Positions 34,907 through 43,891 of a DNA stretch of 64,000 nucleotides are shown here, piece by piece. Source of the stretch: Nonlabens sp. (lineage in GTDB: Bacteria; Bacteroidota; Bacteroidia; Flavobacteriales; Flavobacteriaceae); NCBI GenBank assembly GCA_020630715.1, contig JAHDIQ010000003.1:189541-253540 (forward strand). The letters run 5' to 3'. Within the stretch, counting starts at the first letter, position 1; every line of letters starts with the position of its first letter. The notes under the pieces are model-generated. The model did no database searches, was not told the DNA's origin, and saw only the letters and a program-made list of their open reading frames with translations. A program made the translations under genes and the position numbers.

Positions 34907-35194
34907 GTGAACAGTTATAAGCAACTTATCGCTTCTCTATTTCTAACCTTGATGTTAGGTATGCAACTTAGTGCGCTTCATCATGCGACTCATGATGATG
35001 ATAGTACTGAGTGTGAGATCTGTTTATATTCAGAAAATGTGGCTCAATTAGAATGGCAACCAGCAACTACTAGCGCTGTTGTTGTTACGATTCCAGTTGA
35101 GGTAGAGCAAATGGATGTGGATTATTACGCTTTCGCGAAAGCGGATTCCTTCTCCGTCTATTATCCTACACGACCACCACCAGTTACTAGCTAA
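34907..35194 (+). CDS. Small secreted His/Cys protein upstream of TonB receptor
   Basis: A 95-residue frame starting with GTG. It has a signal-like N-terminus (residues 1-22), then LHHATHDDDSTECEICLYSEN, with two vicinal His, another His and a CxxC pair, resembling the metal-site pattern of DUF2946-type proteins. It lies 53 bases before a TonB-dependent receptor gene. A palindrome copy encodes AFAKA. Metal handling is inference only. Confidence 0.65.
   Translation: MNSYKQLIASLFLTLMLGMQLSALHHATHDDDSTECEICLYSENVAQLEWQPATTSAVVVTIPVEVEQMDVDYYAFAKADSFSVYYPTRPPPVTS
35128..35143. repeat. 16-bp palindrome, copy in the small His/Cys gene
   Basis: Exact copy, read as AFAKA. The flanks ATTA (left) and GATTCC (right) match the extended form. 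Confidence 0.95.
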
Positions 35195-35247
35195 TACTTC
35201 ATAAGCCTGACGCGATGTGCGTCCAGATAGTAACAAAATAAAACAAC

Positions 35248-37698
35248 ATGTTTCAAAAGTATTTGTGGTTACTGCTATTGTGTAGTGCTACATTACTCGC
35301 TCAGGATAATCCGTGCGAGTACCGATTGCATGGTAAGGTGATCGATTTTCACGATGCTCAACCGCTTGCTCTCGCCCAAATTTATGTGTACCAGTTACAA
35401 CGTACGTTTACCACTAATGATAGTGGCGAATATGCAATAGATGACCTATGCGCTGGTGAATACCGCTTGCGTGTGAGTCACCTGGATTGTGATGTGAAAG
35501 AGTTTACGATAGTCATTAATCGCGATACTAAAAAAGATTTTCTATTAGAACATCACGTGGATGAATTAGACCAGATTCAAGTCACTGCAGATGTGCATGA
35601 TGATCATGAAAGTACGCAATCCAGCACGAGAATTAGTAAAGAAACCATAGAAAGCTATAGTGGTGCCACTTTAGGCGATGCGCTTAACAGCGTAGCTGGA
35701 GTGAGTGCGCTAAAAACGGGAAATAGTGTCGTAAAACCAGTGATTCATGGTTTACATAGTAGTAGAGTAGTGCTAGTGAATGATGGATTGCGACAGCAAG
35801 ATCAAGAATGGGGCGTGGAACATGCTCCTAATATTGATGTGAATACAGCCAGTTCTATAGAGGTGATTAAAGGAGCAAATGCATTGCGTTATGGTGGCGA
35901 TGCTATAGGTGGAACTATCGTCATCAGTCCAGAACGTATACTGGTAAAAGATACCTTAATGGGTAAAGTAATTCTTAATGGACAATCTAATGGTCGTGGT
36001 GGTAGCGTTAGTTCTACTTTTAGTAAATATCGGGATTCTGGATGGTATCAACGTGGTACATTCACCTATAAAAGATTAGGAGATTATGAGGCACCAGATT
36101 ATGTGCTTAGTAATACCGGTAGTGAATTAGGAGCGGTAAATGTAGCCACAGGATTTAAGAAATTTGAATATGGATTCAATATCAATTATAGTTTTTATCA
36201 AACAGAATTAGGAATCTTAAGAGCTTCTCATATAGGGAATGCATCAGATTTAGTGCGCAGTATTAATTCTGGACAACCTACGGTGATTAGACCATTTACG
36301 TATGAGGTGAATGAACCTAAACAAGCCGTTGTTCACCATGGACTACGATTAGATGGATACAGACGAATTGCCGGTTTAGGTAAATTAGAATTAGATTATT
36401 CTCTGCAATTTAACAATAGACAAGAGTTTGACATACGTCGTGGTGAAAATTCAGGTAGAGCCTCTTTGGATATTGATTTACTAACGCAAACTGCTAGTGC
36501 GTTTTTGAATATAGATCGCTATGAGAATACAGATCTAGAAGTAGGAATCGATGGTATGTTCCAGATCAATAAACCAGATGCTAGTACTGGTGTGAGGCGT
36601 TTGATACCAGATTATAATTCTTATAGAATAGGAGCTTTTGCAAGCTGGATGCATCAACCTAGCGACCAGTGGATTCTGGATGCAGGTTTGCGTTATGATC
36701 GTTTTACTATCGATGCCCAAAAATTCTACATTCAATCACGATGGGAAGACTTAGGCTATGATGAGCAATTTCCAGATTTTGAAGTGTCAGAAACCGGTAA
36801 CCAGATCCTTACTAATCCGCAATTAGATTATAATCTGCTTGCTTTTACCATGGGAGCAAAACATATCTTTAATGATCATTATGATGTTGCCATTAACTTA
36901 AGTAGTGCAAATCGTGCGCCTAATGCTAGTGAGCTATTTAGCGATGGTTTACACCATGCACTTGCGACTATCGAATTAGGACAGCTGGATTTAAAACAAG
37001 AGCGATCTTACAAGTTAAATACCACTTTTCACGTGAATAAGAATCAGCTAGATGTTGAAGTTAATCCATATTTCAATCATATTACAGATTTCATACAGTT
37101 GATTCCTACTGGAATTGAAACTACCACTAGAGGTGCGTTTCCTGTATGGCAATACCAGCAGTTAGATGCGAGATTACTAGGAGTAGATGTAAGTTACAGT
37201 TATGATTTTATAAGTAAGAAGATTGAGGAGCTGTCTAGGGATGATTTGTTAGTTACAATTAAAAAGATAGCAAGGCTAGACGGTCATGCATCCTACATTT
37301 ATGGTGATGATCTTACGGGAGATCAACCGCTTATTGATATGCCACCAGCACAATTTACAAACCGATTAACGTGGTATCAATTAGGATTGAAAAACTTCAG
37401 TGCTTTTGTGTCTAATCAAACGGTTCTTGCTCAAAACCGTTTTCCTGATAATGATTACATCGTTACCGTACCTGCGGATAATGGACAGTTTGAAGATGCG
37501 CTAGTGCGTATATCACAGCCTCCTAGTGCATTTAGTTTGTGGGATGTAGGAGTGGATTACGCTTTCGCGAAAGCGAAATTAGCTCTAACCGTATCAAATG
37601 TATTCAATACTCGATATAGAAATTACCTAAACAGGCAACGATTCTATGCAGATGAAATAGGAACCAACATTCAATTACAATTTATATATAACCTTTAA
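35248..37698 (+). CDS. TonB-dependent outer membrane receptor
   Basis: An 816-residue outer-membrane receptor that would import a ligand using TonB energy. After a signal peptide comes a carboxypeptidase-like beta domain (about residues 22-100), a plug domain with SVAGVSALKTGNSVVKPVIHG and VEHAPNIDVNTASSIEVIKGANALRYGGDAIGG, and a long barrel ending with VSNVFNTRYRNYLNRQRFYADEIGTNIQLQFIYNL. The His/Asp stretch DVHDDHES before the plug and the neighbouring His/Cys protein hint at a metal ligand. A palindrome copy encodes AFAKA near the C-terminus. Confidence 0.93.
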   Translation: MFQKYLWLLLLCSATLLAQDNPCEYRLHGKVIDFHDAQPLALAQIYVYQLQRTFTTNDSGEYAIDDLCAGEYRLRVSHLDCDVKEFTIVINRDTKKDFLLEHHVDELDQIQVTADVHDDHESTQSSTRISKETIESYSGATLGDALNSVAGVSALKTGNSVVKPVIHGLHSSRVVLVNDGLRQQDQEWGVEHAPNIDVNTASSIEVIKGANALRYGGDAIGGTIVISPERILVKDTLMGKVILNGQSNGRGGSVSSTFSKYRDSGWYQRGTFTYKRLGDYEAPDYVLSNTGSELGAVNVATGFKKFEYGFNINYSFYQTELGILRASHIGNASDLVRSINSGQPTVIRPFTYEVNEPKQAVVHHGLRLDGYRRIAGLGKLELDYSLQFNNRQEFDIRRGENSGRASLDIDLLTQTASAFLNIDRYENTDLEVGIDGMFQINKPDASTGVRRLIPDYNSYRIGAFASWMHQPSDQWILDAGLRYDRFTIDAQKFYIQSRWEDLGYDEQFPDFEVSETGNQILTNPQLDYNLLAFTMGAKHIFNDHYDVAINLSSANRAPNASELFSDGLHHALATIELGQLDLKQERSYKLNTTFHVNKNQLDVEVNPYFNHITDFIQLIPTGIETTTRGAFPVWQYQQLDARLLGVDVSYSYDFISKKIEELSRDDLLVTIKKIARLDGHASYIYGDDLTGDQPLIDMPPAQFTNRLTWYQLGLKNFSAFVSNQTVLAQNRFPDNDYIVTVPADNGQFEDALVRISQPPSAFSLWDVGVDYAFAKAKLALTVSNVFNTRYRNYLNRQRFYADEIGTNIQLQFIYNL
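37560..37575. repeat. 16-bp palindrome, copy in the TonB receptor gene
   Basis: Exact copy, read as AFAKA near the C-terminal barrel strands. It is preceded by ATTA, as at other copies. Confidence 0.95.
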
Positions 37699-37699
37699 A

Positions 37700-37730
37700 C
37701 AAAAACAAAAACAAAAACAAAAACAAAAAA
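37700..37730 (+). repeat. Five-copy CAAAAA tandem repeat
   Basis: Five tandem CAAAAA units lie in the 95-bp gap between the receptor stop and the lipoprotein start. A six-base unit would not shift a reading frame, but length change could alter spacing of expression signals. Confidence 0.85.
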
Positions 37731-37793
37731 TCAAATTAAAACCTAGTAACAACAATTAAAACAACAACTATGAAAACAGTTAAAATAACAATT

Positions 37794-38345
37794 ATGAAAA
37801 ACAATTTATTCAAAGTAGCATTTTTAGCAACCGCAGCAGTATTCATCTCTTGTGAGGATGACGATCCACAAGCAGTTAATGAAGAAGAAGTGATCACAAC
37901 AGTAGAGTACAAACTAGTAAATAGTGCAGACCCTAATGATGAGGTAACGTTTACCTCTACAGATAATGATGGTGAAGGTCCTAATGCACCAGTTCTTAAT
38001 GTTTCTGGGCCATTAACAGCAGGAGCAACTTATACGGGTACGGTGGAGTTTTTGAACGAATTAGAAACTCCAGTAGAAGACATCACAGAAGAAGTATTAG
38101 AGGAAGCAGATGAGCATGAAGTATTCTATGTGGTAAATACAGCAGATGTTTCTATTGCAAAAACAGATACAGATGATGATGGTAATCCACTAGGATTAGA
38201 TACTACGGTAACAGTAGGAACAGCTGGTGCTGGTACTTTGACTGTTGTATTACGTCACGAGCCTAATAAGCCTAATGATGGATCTTTAACAGATGCAGGC
38301 GGTGAGACTGATGTAGAAGTTACTTTTTCAGTAACGGTACAGTAA
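37794..38345 (+). CDS. Secreted lipoprotein downstream of TonB receptor
   Basis: A protein of 183 residues (start at MKNNLFK; an upstream ATG adds eight). The N-terminal segment ends in a lipobox (FISC), followed by an acidic stretch (EDDDPQAVNEEE) and a beta-rich Thr/Val-rich body. Similar small lipoproteins follow TonB receptors in flavobacteria and may capture ligand at the surface. I see no fold or ligand motif. It ends 28 bases before a strong terminator. Confidence 0.75.
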   Translation: MKNNLFKVAFLATAAVFISCEDDDPQAVNEEEVITTVEYKLVNSADPNDEVTFTSTDNDGEGPNAPVLNVSGPLTAGATYTGTVEFLNELETPVEDITEEVLEEADEHEVFYVVNTADVSIAKTDTDDDGNPLGLDTTVTVGTAGAGTLTVVLRHEPNKPNDGSLTDAGGETDVEVTFSVTVQ

Positions 38346-38370
38346 GGATCTAGATTACATTTTGTTTTTA

Positions 38371-38405
38371 AAGCCTCTAAGGAAATATTCTTTAGAGGTT
38401 TTTTT
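38371..38405 (+). terminator. Terminator of the TonB receptor/lipoprotein unit
   Basis: CCTCTAAGGA pairs with TCTTTAGAGG (one G-U pair) across a short AT loop, followed by seven T. It lies between the convergent lipoprotein and FAD-oxidoreductase genes and may also stop the minus-strand transcript. Confidence 0.88.
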
Positions 38406-39960
38406 ATGAAGATTGCTTTTCTAGTATACGATCCATACAATTAATACCATCTATAGCAGCACTTATAATTCCACCGGCATAACCTGCACCTTCTGCACAA
38501 GGATATAATCCTTTGATTTTTATATGTTCTAAAGAGATAGGATCTCTAGGTATTTGAACTGGTGAGCTCGTGCGGCTTTCTGGCGCATGTAGCACTGCAT
38601 CATTAGTATAATATCCTTTCATTTTTTTACCAAATGCTACAAAGGCCGCACGTAACCTACTAGCGAGCATTTCTGGTAATACTTTATTCAAATCTACACT
38701 GGTTAATCCTGGAAAATAGGATGTTTTAGGAAAGTCAGTAGATATTATTCCTTCAACAAAATCTACCATGCGTTGTGCAGGTACTTTTTGAGTTTTTCCT
38801 GCTGCCACCCAACAATCATATTCTACTATTTTTTGAAAATTAAGAGATACAAACGGATCGTTAGGATCATAATTAGGAAGGTCTTCTGGAGAAACACTTA
38901 CTACAATACCGCTATTAGAATAAGGATTATTACGTTTACTAGGACTCCAGCCGTTTGTCACGACTTCATTTGTATCTGTTGCGCAAGGTGCTATAATTCC
39001 GCCAGGACACATACAAAAGGAATAAACACCCATGCCGTCCACTTGTTCTACAAGACTATAACTAGCTGGTGGTAAATACGGATTTTGATCATCTCCATGA
39101 TATTGAATTTGATCTATGAGTTCTTGCTGGTGTTCTATACGCACACCTATAGCAAATGGCTTTGCTTGTATTGTGATTCCTCTTTTATGTAGTAAATAAA
39201 AAATATCTCTAGCACTATGACCTGTAGCGAGAATGACGTTCTTATATTCTTTCCACTCTTTATGGTTAATTTGGATCGCATTTATTTGATTGTTTTCATG
39301 AAGTATATCTGTCATTTTCGATTCAAAGAGAACTTTGCCACCTGCTTTTTCTATCGCTTCTCTCATAGAAGTAATAATTTGAGGTAGTTTATTAGTTCCT
39401 ATATGTGGATGTGCATCTACTAGGATATCTGGAGTAGCGCCAAAATCTACAAACCATTCCATCGCCTTAAGCACATTACCTCTTTTTTTAGATCGAGTAT
39501 ATAATTTACCATCACTGTAGGTTCCTGCGCCGCCTTCTCCATAACAATAGTTAGACTCTGGATTAACTACATGATTTTTATTTATAGCCGCAAGATCGCG
39601 TCTTCTAGATCGTACATCTTTGCCACGTTCATAAACGATAGGTTTCATTCCGCCTTCTATAGCGCGTAAAGCAGCATACAATCCTGCTGGACCAGCACCT
39701 ATGATGGCAACTTCTCTAGATTGGGAAACATCTTGAATTTTGTATGTTTTTCTTTGAGGCGTCTCTTCTCCTTTGAGCCATAATTCTACTTGTAGATTAT
39801 ATTTTACTTTCTTCTGGCGCGCATCAATGGATCGTTTCCTGATGTTCCATTTTTGAACATCATCCATACGGAAATCTACCTTTTCAAAAACTTTGGCAAG
39901 AATATGTTCTTTGTCCTCTAGAGAATGAGGTAAAATGGCAATTTGTACTAATTGACTCAT
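38404..39960 (-). CDS. FAD-dependent dehydrogenase (NAD(P)/FAD oxidoreductase)
   Basis: A 518-residue flavoprotein of the uncharacterised COG2509-like group. EVAIIGAGPAGLYAALRAIEGG (about residues 88-109) is the FAD dinucleotide fold, and the C-terminal GLYPCAEGAGYAGGIISAAIDGI closes the FAD site. The N-terminal domain before the fold is typical of this group. The reaction is not known. A TACATTTG box (39972-39965, minus) lies four bases upstream. Confidence 0.88.
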   Translation of the reverse strand: MSQLVQIAILPHSLEDKEHILAKVFEKVDFRMDDVQKWNIRKRSIDARQKKVKYNLQVELWLKGEETPQRKTYKIQDVSQSREVAIIGAGPAGLYAALRAIEGGMKPIVYERGKDVRSRRRDLAAINKNHVVNPESNYCYGEGGAGTYSDGKLYTRSKKRGNVLKAMEWFVDFGATPDILVDAHPHIGTNKLPQIITSMREAIEKAGGKVLFESKMTDILHENNQINAIQINHKEWKEYKNVILATGHSARDIFYLLHKRGITIQAKPFAIGVRIEHQQELIDQIQYHGDDQNPYLPPASYSLVEQVDGMGVYSFCMCPGGIIAPCATDTNEVVTNGWSPSKRNNPYSNSGIVVSVSPEDLPNYDPNDPFVSLNFQKIVEYDCWVAAGKTQKVPAQRMVDFVEGIISTDFPKTSYFPGLTSVDLNKVLPEMLASRLRAAFVAFGKKMKGYYTNDAVLHAPESRTSSPVQIPRDPISLEHIKIKGLYPCAEGAGYAGGIISAAIDGINCMDRILEKQSS

Positions 39961-40139
39961 GCCACAAATGTAATTGGAAAAAAAGACAAATTGCCTATTA
40001 TAAATTTAGTGTTTGGTAGTGGTTTTGATGAGATTATAGATCCTTAAAAACTCCATCTTGCAAATACAATCCCAACCCTATCGGGTCATCGCGATTTTCT
40101 ATATGTTCACTTTCAAGAATGAGTTCTTGGCGTTTCCAT

Positions 40140-40176
40140 ATAAAAAATCCCGAACGCTATCGCGTTTCGGGATTGT
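40140..40176 (-). terminator. Terminator at the edge of the metal-resistance block
   Basis: AATCCCGAACGC (40146-40157) pairs with GCGTTTCGGGATT (one bulged base). On the minus strand a T-rich run follows. It lies about 280 bases past the stop of the P-ATPase gene and could end the metal-resistance transcript. Confidence 0.75.
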
Positions 40177-40303
40177 AAGTGATTGTGACCTCGATGGAAC
40201 AGAGTTCAAACTTTTTATATAAAGATATTAATCTTATAAATAAATTCACGAACAGGATTCGCTAACGCGCATCCCTCAAAGCTCTGCTTTGAAAATAGAA
40301 AAA

Positions 40304-40348
40304 CCGAAAACAAAATTTTGAGTAAACTCAATTTCGTTTCCGGTTTTT
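40304..40348. terminator. Second hairpin downstream of the metal block
   Basis: CCGAAAACAAAATTTTGAGT (40304-40323) pairs with bases 40326-40343 over most of its length, with two bulged bases and some G-U pairs. T-runs follow on both strands, so it could act in either direction. Confidence 0.6.
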
Positions 40349-40455
40349 CCATTTATTCGTGAACTCAACGGGACAGAGTTCGAACTTTTTGAAGGAAGAT
40401 ATTAGCTTAATTCTCTCAAAATCAATGATTATGAATAATGCTTCCTCGCAAAGAT

Positions 40456-42423
40456 TTAATCCCACTTCATCTTCTGTAATCTAACAGCATTTAAAATAGC
40501 AAGCAAGGCAACACCAACATCTGCAAAAACAGCTTCCCACATTGTGGCAAGACCACCAGCTCCCAAAATGAGGACTATGATTTTAACTCCAAAGGCTAAT
40601 ACAATATTTTGCCAAACAATACTTCTGGTAGAACGACCTATTTTTATGGAACGTGCAATCTTTGAAGGTTGGTCATTTTGAATGATAACATCTGCAGTTT
40701 CTATAGCAACGTCACTTCCTAGACCACCCATTGCCATACCAACATCACTTGCTGCCAAAACTGGTGCATCGTTGATACCATCGCCTATAAAAGCGACTGT
40801 TGTATCTGGTTGTGCTTTGAGTTTTTCTACTTCGTTAAGTTTATCTTCTGGCAACAAACCACCTTTTGCCCAATCAATACCTAATTCTTTGGCTACTTGT
40901 TGGGTAATGGAATCTTTATCGCCCGACAACATTATGATTTTAGAAATACCAGCCTCGCGAATTTGCTTAATCGCCTGATGGGCATCTTCCTTCAGCTCAT
41001 CTGCAATGGTTACGTAACCTGCAAATTTGCCATCTATTCCTACCATTACTATGGATTCAACAATAGTATCAGTTTCTGATGGGACGTCAATAGTGTTTGA
41101 AGTCATTAAAGCTTTGTTTCCTACTAGCACGGTTTTCCCATTTACACTTCCTTTTAATCCCTTACCAGCAATTTCAGATACTTCTGTAGCTTCATAGTCG
41201 GCACCTTCTGCCTTGTATTCCAGAATTGCTTTTGCAATAGGATGTGTAGATTGCTCTTCCATCGCCATCAGGTACTGCATAAATTCAGCTTCCGCAAAAA
41301 TGGATTTATTTACCACTTCCTTAATCTTAAAAACACCTTTGGTCACCGTTCCCGTCTTATCCATTACCACGGTATTCACCTTAGTCATTGCATCCAAAAA
41401 TGATGCGCCTTTAAACAGGATTCCGTTGCGAGATGCAGCACCCAATCCACCAAAATATCCTAGCGGAATGGATATTACCAAAGCACAAGGACAAGAGATA
41501 ACTAGAAAGATTAAAGCTCGATATAGCCAGTCTCTGAACACATAATCATCTACAACGAAATACGGTAAAAAGGTCAGACCTATGGCTAAGAAAACTACAA
41601 TAGGCGTGTAAACACGAGCAAATTTTCTAATAAACAACTCGGTTTTAGATTTACGAGCGGTGGCATTCTGCACCATATCTAGAATACGTGCGATAGAGCT
41701 GTCCTTGAACTCCTTAGTAGTTTCTACCTCAATAACTCCATCAAGATTGATACTTCCTGCAAATACAGATGCTCCTTTCTGGACGGTATCCGGTTTACTT
41801 TCTCCGGTAAGAGCAGCGGTATTGAAAGAACCTTTATCTGAAAGTAATATTCCATCAAGAGGCACTTTTTCTCCTACGCGTACTTGAATTTTTTCGCCTA
41901 TCTCAACCGTCTCAGGATTAACCGAAATGAAGTCGCCATTTCGATATACTAACGCCTCATTAGGTCGCACATCTAATAAAGCCTTGATATTTCCTTTTGC
42001 TCGGTTAACCGCTGCTTGTTGAAATAATTCGCCCACGGCATAAAACAACATTACAGCTACACCTTCTGGGTATTCTCCTATGGCAAATGCGCCCAAAGTT
42101 GCAATGGACATTAAAAAGAACTCCGTAAAGAAATCTCCATTCTTAATACTGTTCCAACCTTCTTTTATTACAGGGAAGCCAACAGGGATATAAGCTACGG
42201 TGTACCATACGATTCTTACCCATCCTTTAAAGAAGGGAAAAGTGTCAAAATAATCAACTGCAATACCTATTATAAGCATTACAAAACTGAAAATCGCCGG
42301 TAGATAAGTTTTCAAATTAGACACTTCGTCTGGACTACTGTGATTGTGTCCATCATCGTGACTGTGCTCGCCCTTATGTTCTTTAGGGTCTATGTCCCGT
42401 AAATTTATTTTTTTCTTTTTCAT
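40456..42423 (-). CDS. Heavy-metal P-type ATPase, Zn/Cd-type
   Basis: A 655-residue P1B ATPase that would pump metal out of the cytoplasm. The N-terminus is Lys-rich then His-rich (GEHSHDDGHNHSS), with no CxxC HMA domain. It has TGESKP, the ion-binding SCPCALVIS, the phosphorylation site DKTGTVT, HPIAKAI and GDGINDAPVLAASDVG. The His-rich tail and lack of HMA fit a Zn/Cd/Co exporter better than Cu. It overlaps the DUF3703 gene by four bases at its start. Confidence 0.9.
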   Translation of the reverse strand: MKKKKINLRDIDPKEHKGEHSHDDGHNHSSPDEVSNLKTYLPAIFSFVMLIIGIAVDYFDTFPFFKGWVRIVWYTVAYIPVGFPVIKEGWNSIKNGDFFTEFFLMSIATLGAFAIGEYPEGVAVMLFYAVGELFQQAAVNRAKGNIKALLDVRPNEALVYRNGDFISVNPETVEIGEKIQVRVGEKVPLDGILLSDKGSFNTAALTGESKPDTVQKGASVFAGSINLDGVIEVETTKEFKDSSIARILDMVQNATARKSKTELFIRKFARVYTPIVVFLAIGLTFLPYFVVDDYVFRDWLYRALIFLVISCPCALVISIPLGYFGGLGAASRNGILFKGASFLDAMTKVNTVVMDKTGTVTKGVFKIKEVVNKSIFAEAEFMQYLMAMEEQSTHPIAKAILEYKAEGADYEATEVSEIAGKGLKGSVNGKTVLVGNKALMTSNTIDVPSETDTIVESIVMVGIDGKFAGYVTIADELKEDAHQAIKQIREAGISKIIMLSGDKDSITQQVAKELGIDWAKGGLLPEDKLNEVEKLKAQPDTTVAFIGDGINDAPVLAASDVGMAMGGLGSDVAIETADVIIQNDQPSKIARSIKIGRSTRSIVWQNIVLAFGVKIIVLILGAGGLATMWEAVFADVGVALLAILNAVRLQKMKWD

Positions 42424-42788
42424 TGACTATTGAATAAGTTAATTATGTCATTTGGTATAGGCATACGTTTTAATGGTGGCACATTTGAACCTCCTGTATT
42501 TCCTAGTGGAACGTGATTAATAAACGACTTCCAACCACCAACAACTAATCTGATTATTTGACCAAATACTTCTTTAGTATTCTTTTGCATAAACCCAAAT
42601 TTCAACATTAACCAATGTGAATAGGTATGCTCAATTGGATACGATTGACCTATAATATGACTCCTTTCTAAATGATACCAAGCAATTGCAAATTGTTCCA
42701 TTTTCAAATTATTGCGGTACAACTCTAATTCTTTACTATATGCCTGTCTTAGATGTCTTGGTATTTTAATATTAAACCTCATATCCAT
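42420..42788 (-). CDS. DUF3703 domain protein
   Basis: A 122-residue protein matching DUF3703, seen next to metal efflux genes. Features are a helix-rich body with WYHLERSHIIGQSYPIEHTYSHWLMLKFG and a C-terminal GNTGGSNVPPLKRMPIP. No activity is known. It is four bases overlapped with the P-ATPase gene downstream and lies 47 bases after the Fur-family regulator, so it is likely part of that unit. Confidence 0.82.
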   Translation of the reverse strand: MDMRFNIKIPRHLRQAYSKELELYRNNLKMEQFAIAWYHLERSHIIGQSYPIEHTYSHWLMLKFGFMQKNTKEVFGQIIRLVVGGWKSFINHVPLGNTGGSNVPPLKRMPIPNDIINLFNSQ

Positions 42789-42835
42789 TGATTTTGAATA
42801 AAAGTAGTTTAATAACTAGTGCAACAGAAGTGCAT

Positions 42836-43252
42836 TTATTGACCACTACATTTATCACATATTCCTTTTACGACCAGATTCACATTTTCTGAAACAAACC
42901 CATCAGGCACTTTTATTTGAGGGATTTTATGTTCCGTAAGACACACCGTTTCATTGCAATTATTACAATGAAAATGCAAGTGTAAATCTTGGTCAATCTC
43001 ACAGTTACAGCCACTTTCGCATAGCGCATATTTTGAAATGCCAGTACCATCATCTATTTGATGAACAATTTTCTTTTCTTCAAAGGTTTTGAGTGTACGA
43101 TATAATGTGGTGCGTTCCGCTTTCGCGAAAGCGGACTCAATATCTGTTAGTGCTACTGCAATTTCCTTTTCTGCCAAATATTTATAAATCAAAATGCGCA
43201 TCGCTGTAGGACGTACTTGATGATTTTCTAATGTTTTTTCTATTTCGGTCAT
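42836..43252 (-). CDS. Fur-family transcriptional regulator
   Basis: A 138-residue Fur-type metal-dependent repressor. The N-terminal winged helix contains RPTAMRILIYKYL and ERTTLYRTLKTFEEKKIVHQI. The C-terminal half has HLHFHCNNCNETVCL and a terminal CDKC, giving His and paired Cys metal sites. Within a Zn/Cd efflux cluster it may sense zinc, but Fur, Zur and others cannot be told apart here. A palindrome copy encodes AFAKA before the recognition helix. Confidence 0.88.
   Translation of the reverse strand: MTEIEKTLENHQVRPTAMRILIYKYLAEKEIAVALTDIESAFAKAERTTLYRTLKTFEEKKIVHQIDDGTGISKYALCESGCNCEIDQDLHLHFHCNNCNETVCLTEHKIPQIKVPDGFVSENVNLVVKGICDKCSGQ
43118..43133. repeat. 16-bp palindrome, copy in the Fur-family gene
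   Basis: Exact copy, read as AFAKA in the turn before the recognition helix (SAFAKAERTTLYRT). The flanks are GTTC and GACTC. Confidence 0.95.
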
Positions 43253-43254
43253 TG

Positions 43255-43887
43255 TTATTTCAGATTACTTTTTATTTTTTTTGCCTTCGATAAAGCTTCC
43301 CATCCTTCTTTTGCTGCGTATGGAACAATCAGCAGCGCAGCAATTGGGTCTGCCCACCACCAGCCTAACCAATTCACAAGTAGTAATCCTAATAAAACTA
43401 CTACCGTTTGATAAAGGCAAATAAATGTATCCTTTGCATCAGCTTTTAGAGCTGGACTGTCCAATCTGTTACCATATTTCCTTTTGTAATAAATCAAAAT
43501 GGGATTTACGATTAAGGATATTACTAATATCACAACCCCAATAGTTGACCAAGATGCGGTTTCTTGACTTATTAATTTAGATATGTAATCATAGGATATA
43601 AAGGCACAGATGAGCGCAAAAGAGATTGCAATGACATAAAGCGTTATCATTTTTCGCTTTTCTACACGTTTCTCATCTATTCCTTTGATTTCGCCGTGCA
43701 ACCGCCAGCCCAATGTTCCAGCACTTATTACCTCGATGGTGCTGTCAAGTCCCCAGCCAATTAAGGCAGAGCTGTTTGATGTAAATCCTGCGATAAGCGA
43801 TACGACCACTTCAATGATGTCATAGATGACGTTCCATACCTGAAGTGTGCGTGCTTCTTTTAAATTTTGTTGTCTTGTAGCTTCCAT
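43255..43887 (-). CDS. Cation transporter, CDF-like
   Basis: A 210-residue membrane protein with about six helices. NSSALIGWGLDSTIEV resembles the metal-site segment of CDF transporters (SxALxADxxHxxxD), and the fifth helix has ALKADAKDTFICLYQT, matching the second HxxxD-like site in part. It lacks the cytoplasmic C-terminal domain, so it is a short variant. It sits between Fur-family and CzcB-like genes in a tight run, so Zn or similar efflux is likely. Confidence 0.8.
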   Translation of the reverse strand: MEATRQQNLKEARTLQVWNVIYDIIEVVVSLIAGFTSNSSALIGWGLDSTIEVISAGTLGWRLHGEIKGIDEKRVEKRKMITLYVIAISFALICAFISYDYISKLISQETASWSTIGVVILVISLIVNPILIYYKRKYGNRLDSPALKADAKDTFICLYQTVVVLLGLLLVNWLGWWWADPIAALLIVPYAAKEGWEALSKAKKIKSNLK

Positions 43888-43891
43888 AAAT

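Larger units (their letters stand above)
39961..40455. other. Intergenic boundary region with hairpins and a direct repeat
   Basis: These 495 bases separate the FAD oxidoreductase from the metal-resistance genes. They hold a hairpin at 40146-40175 with a T-run on the minus strand, a second hairpin at 40304-40343, and a direct repeat of about 45 bp: 40191-40237 and 40364-40408, sharing ACAGAGTTC(A/G)AACTTTTT and AAGATATTA. No open frame of note was found. It may mark the edge of an acquired block. Confidence 0.6.

Noticed and set aside
37700-37730. CRISPR-like array
   Set aside because: Units are six bases with no spacers; it is a simple tandem repeat.
40364-40400. tRNA T-arm-like GTTCGAAC at the metal-block edge
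   Set aside because: No acceptor, anticodon or D arm can be folded around it, so not a tRNA or tRNA fragment with support.
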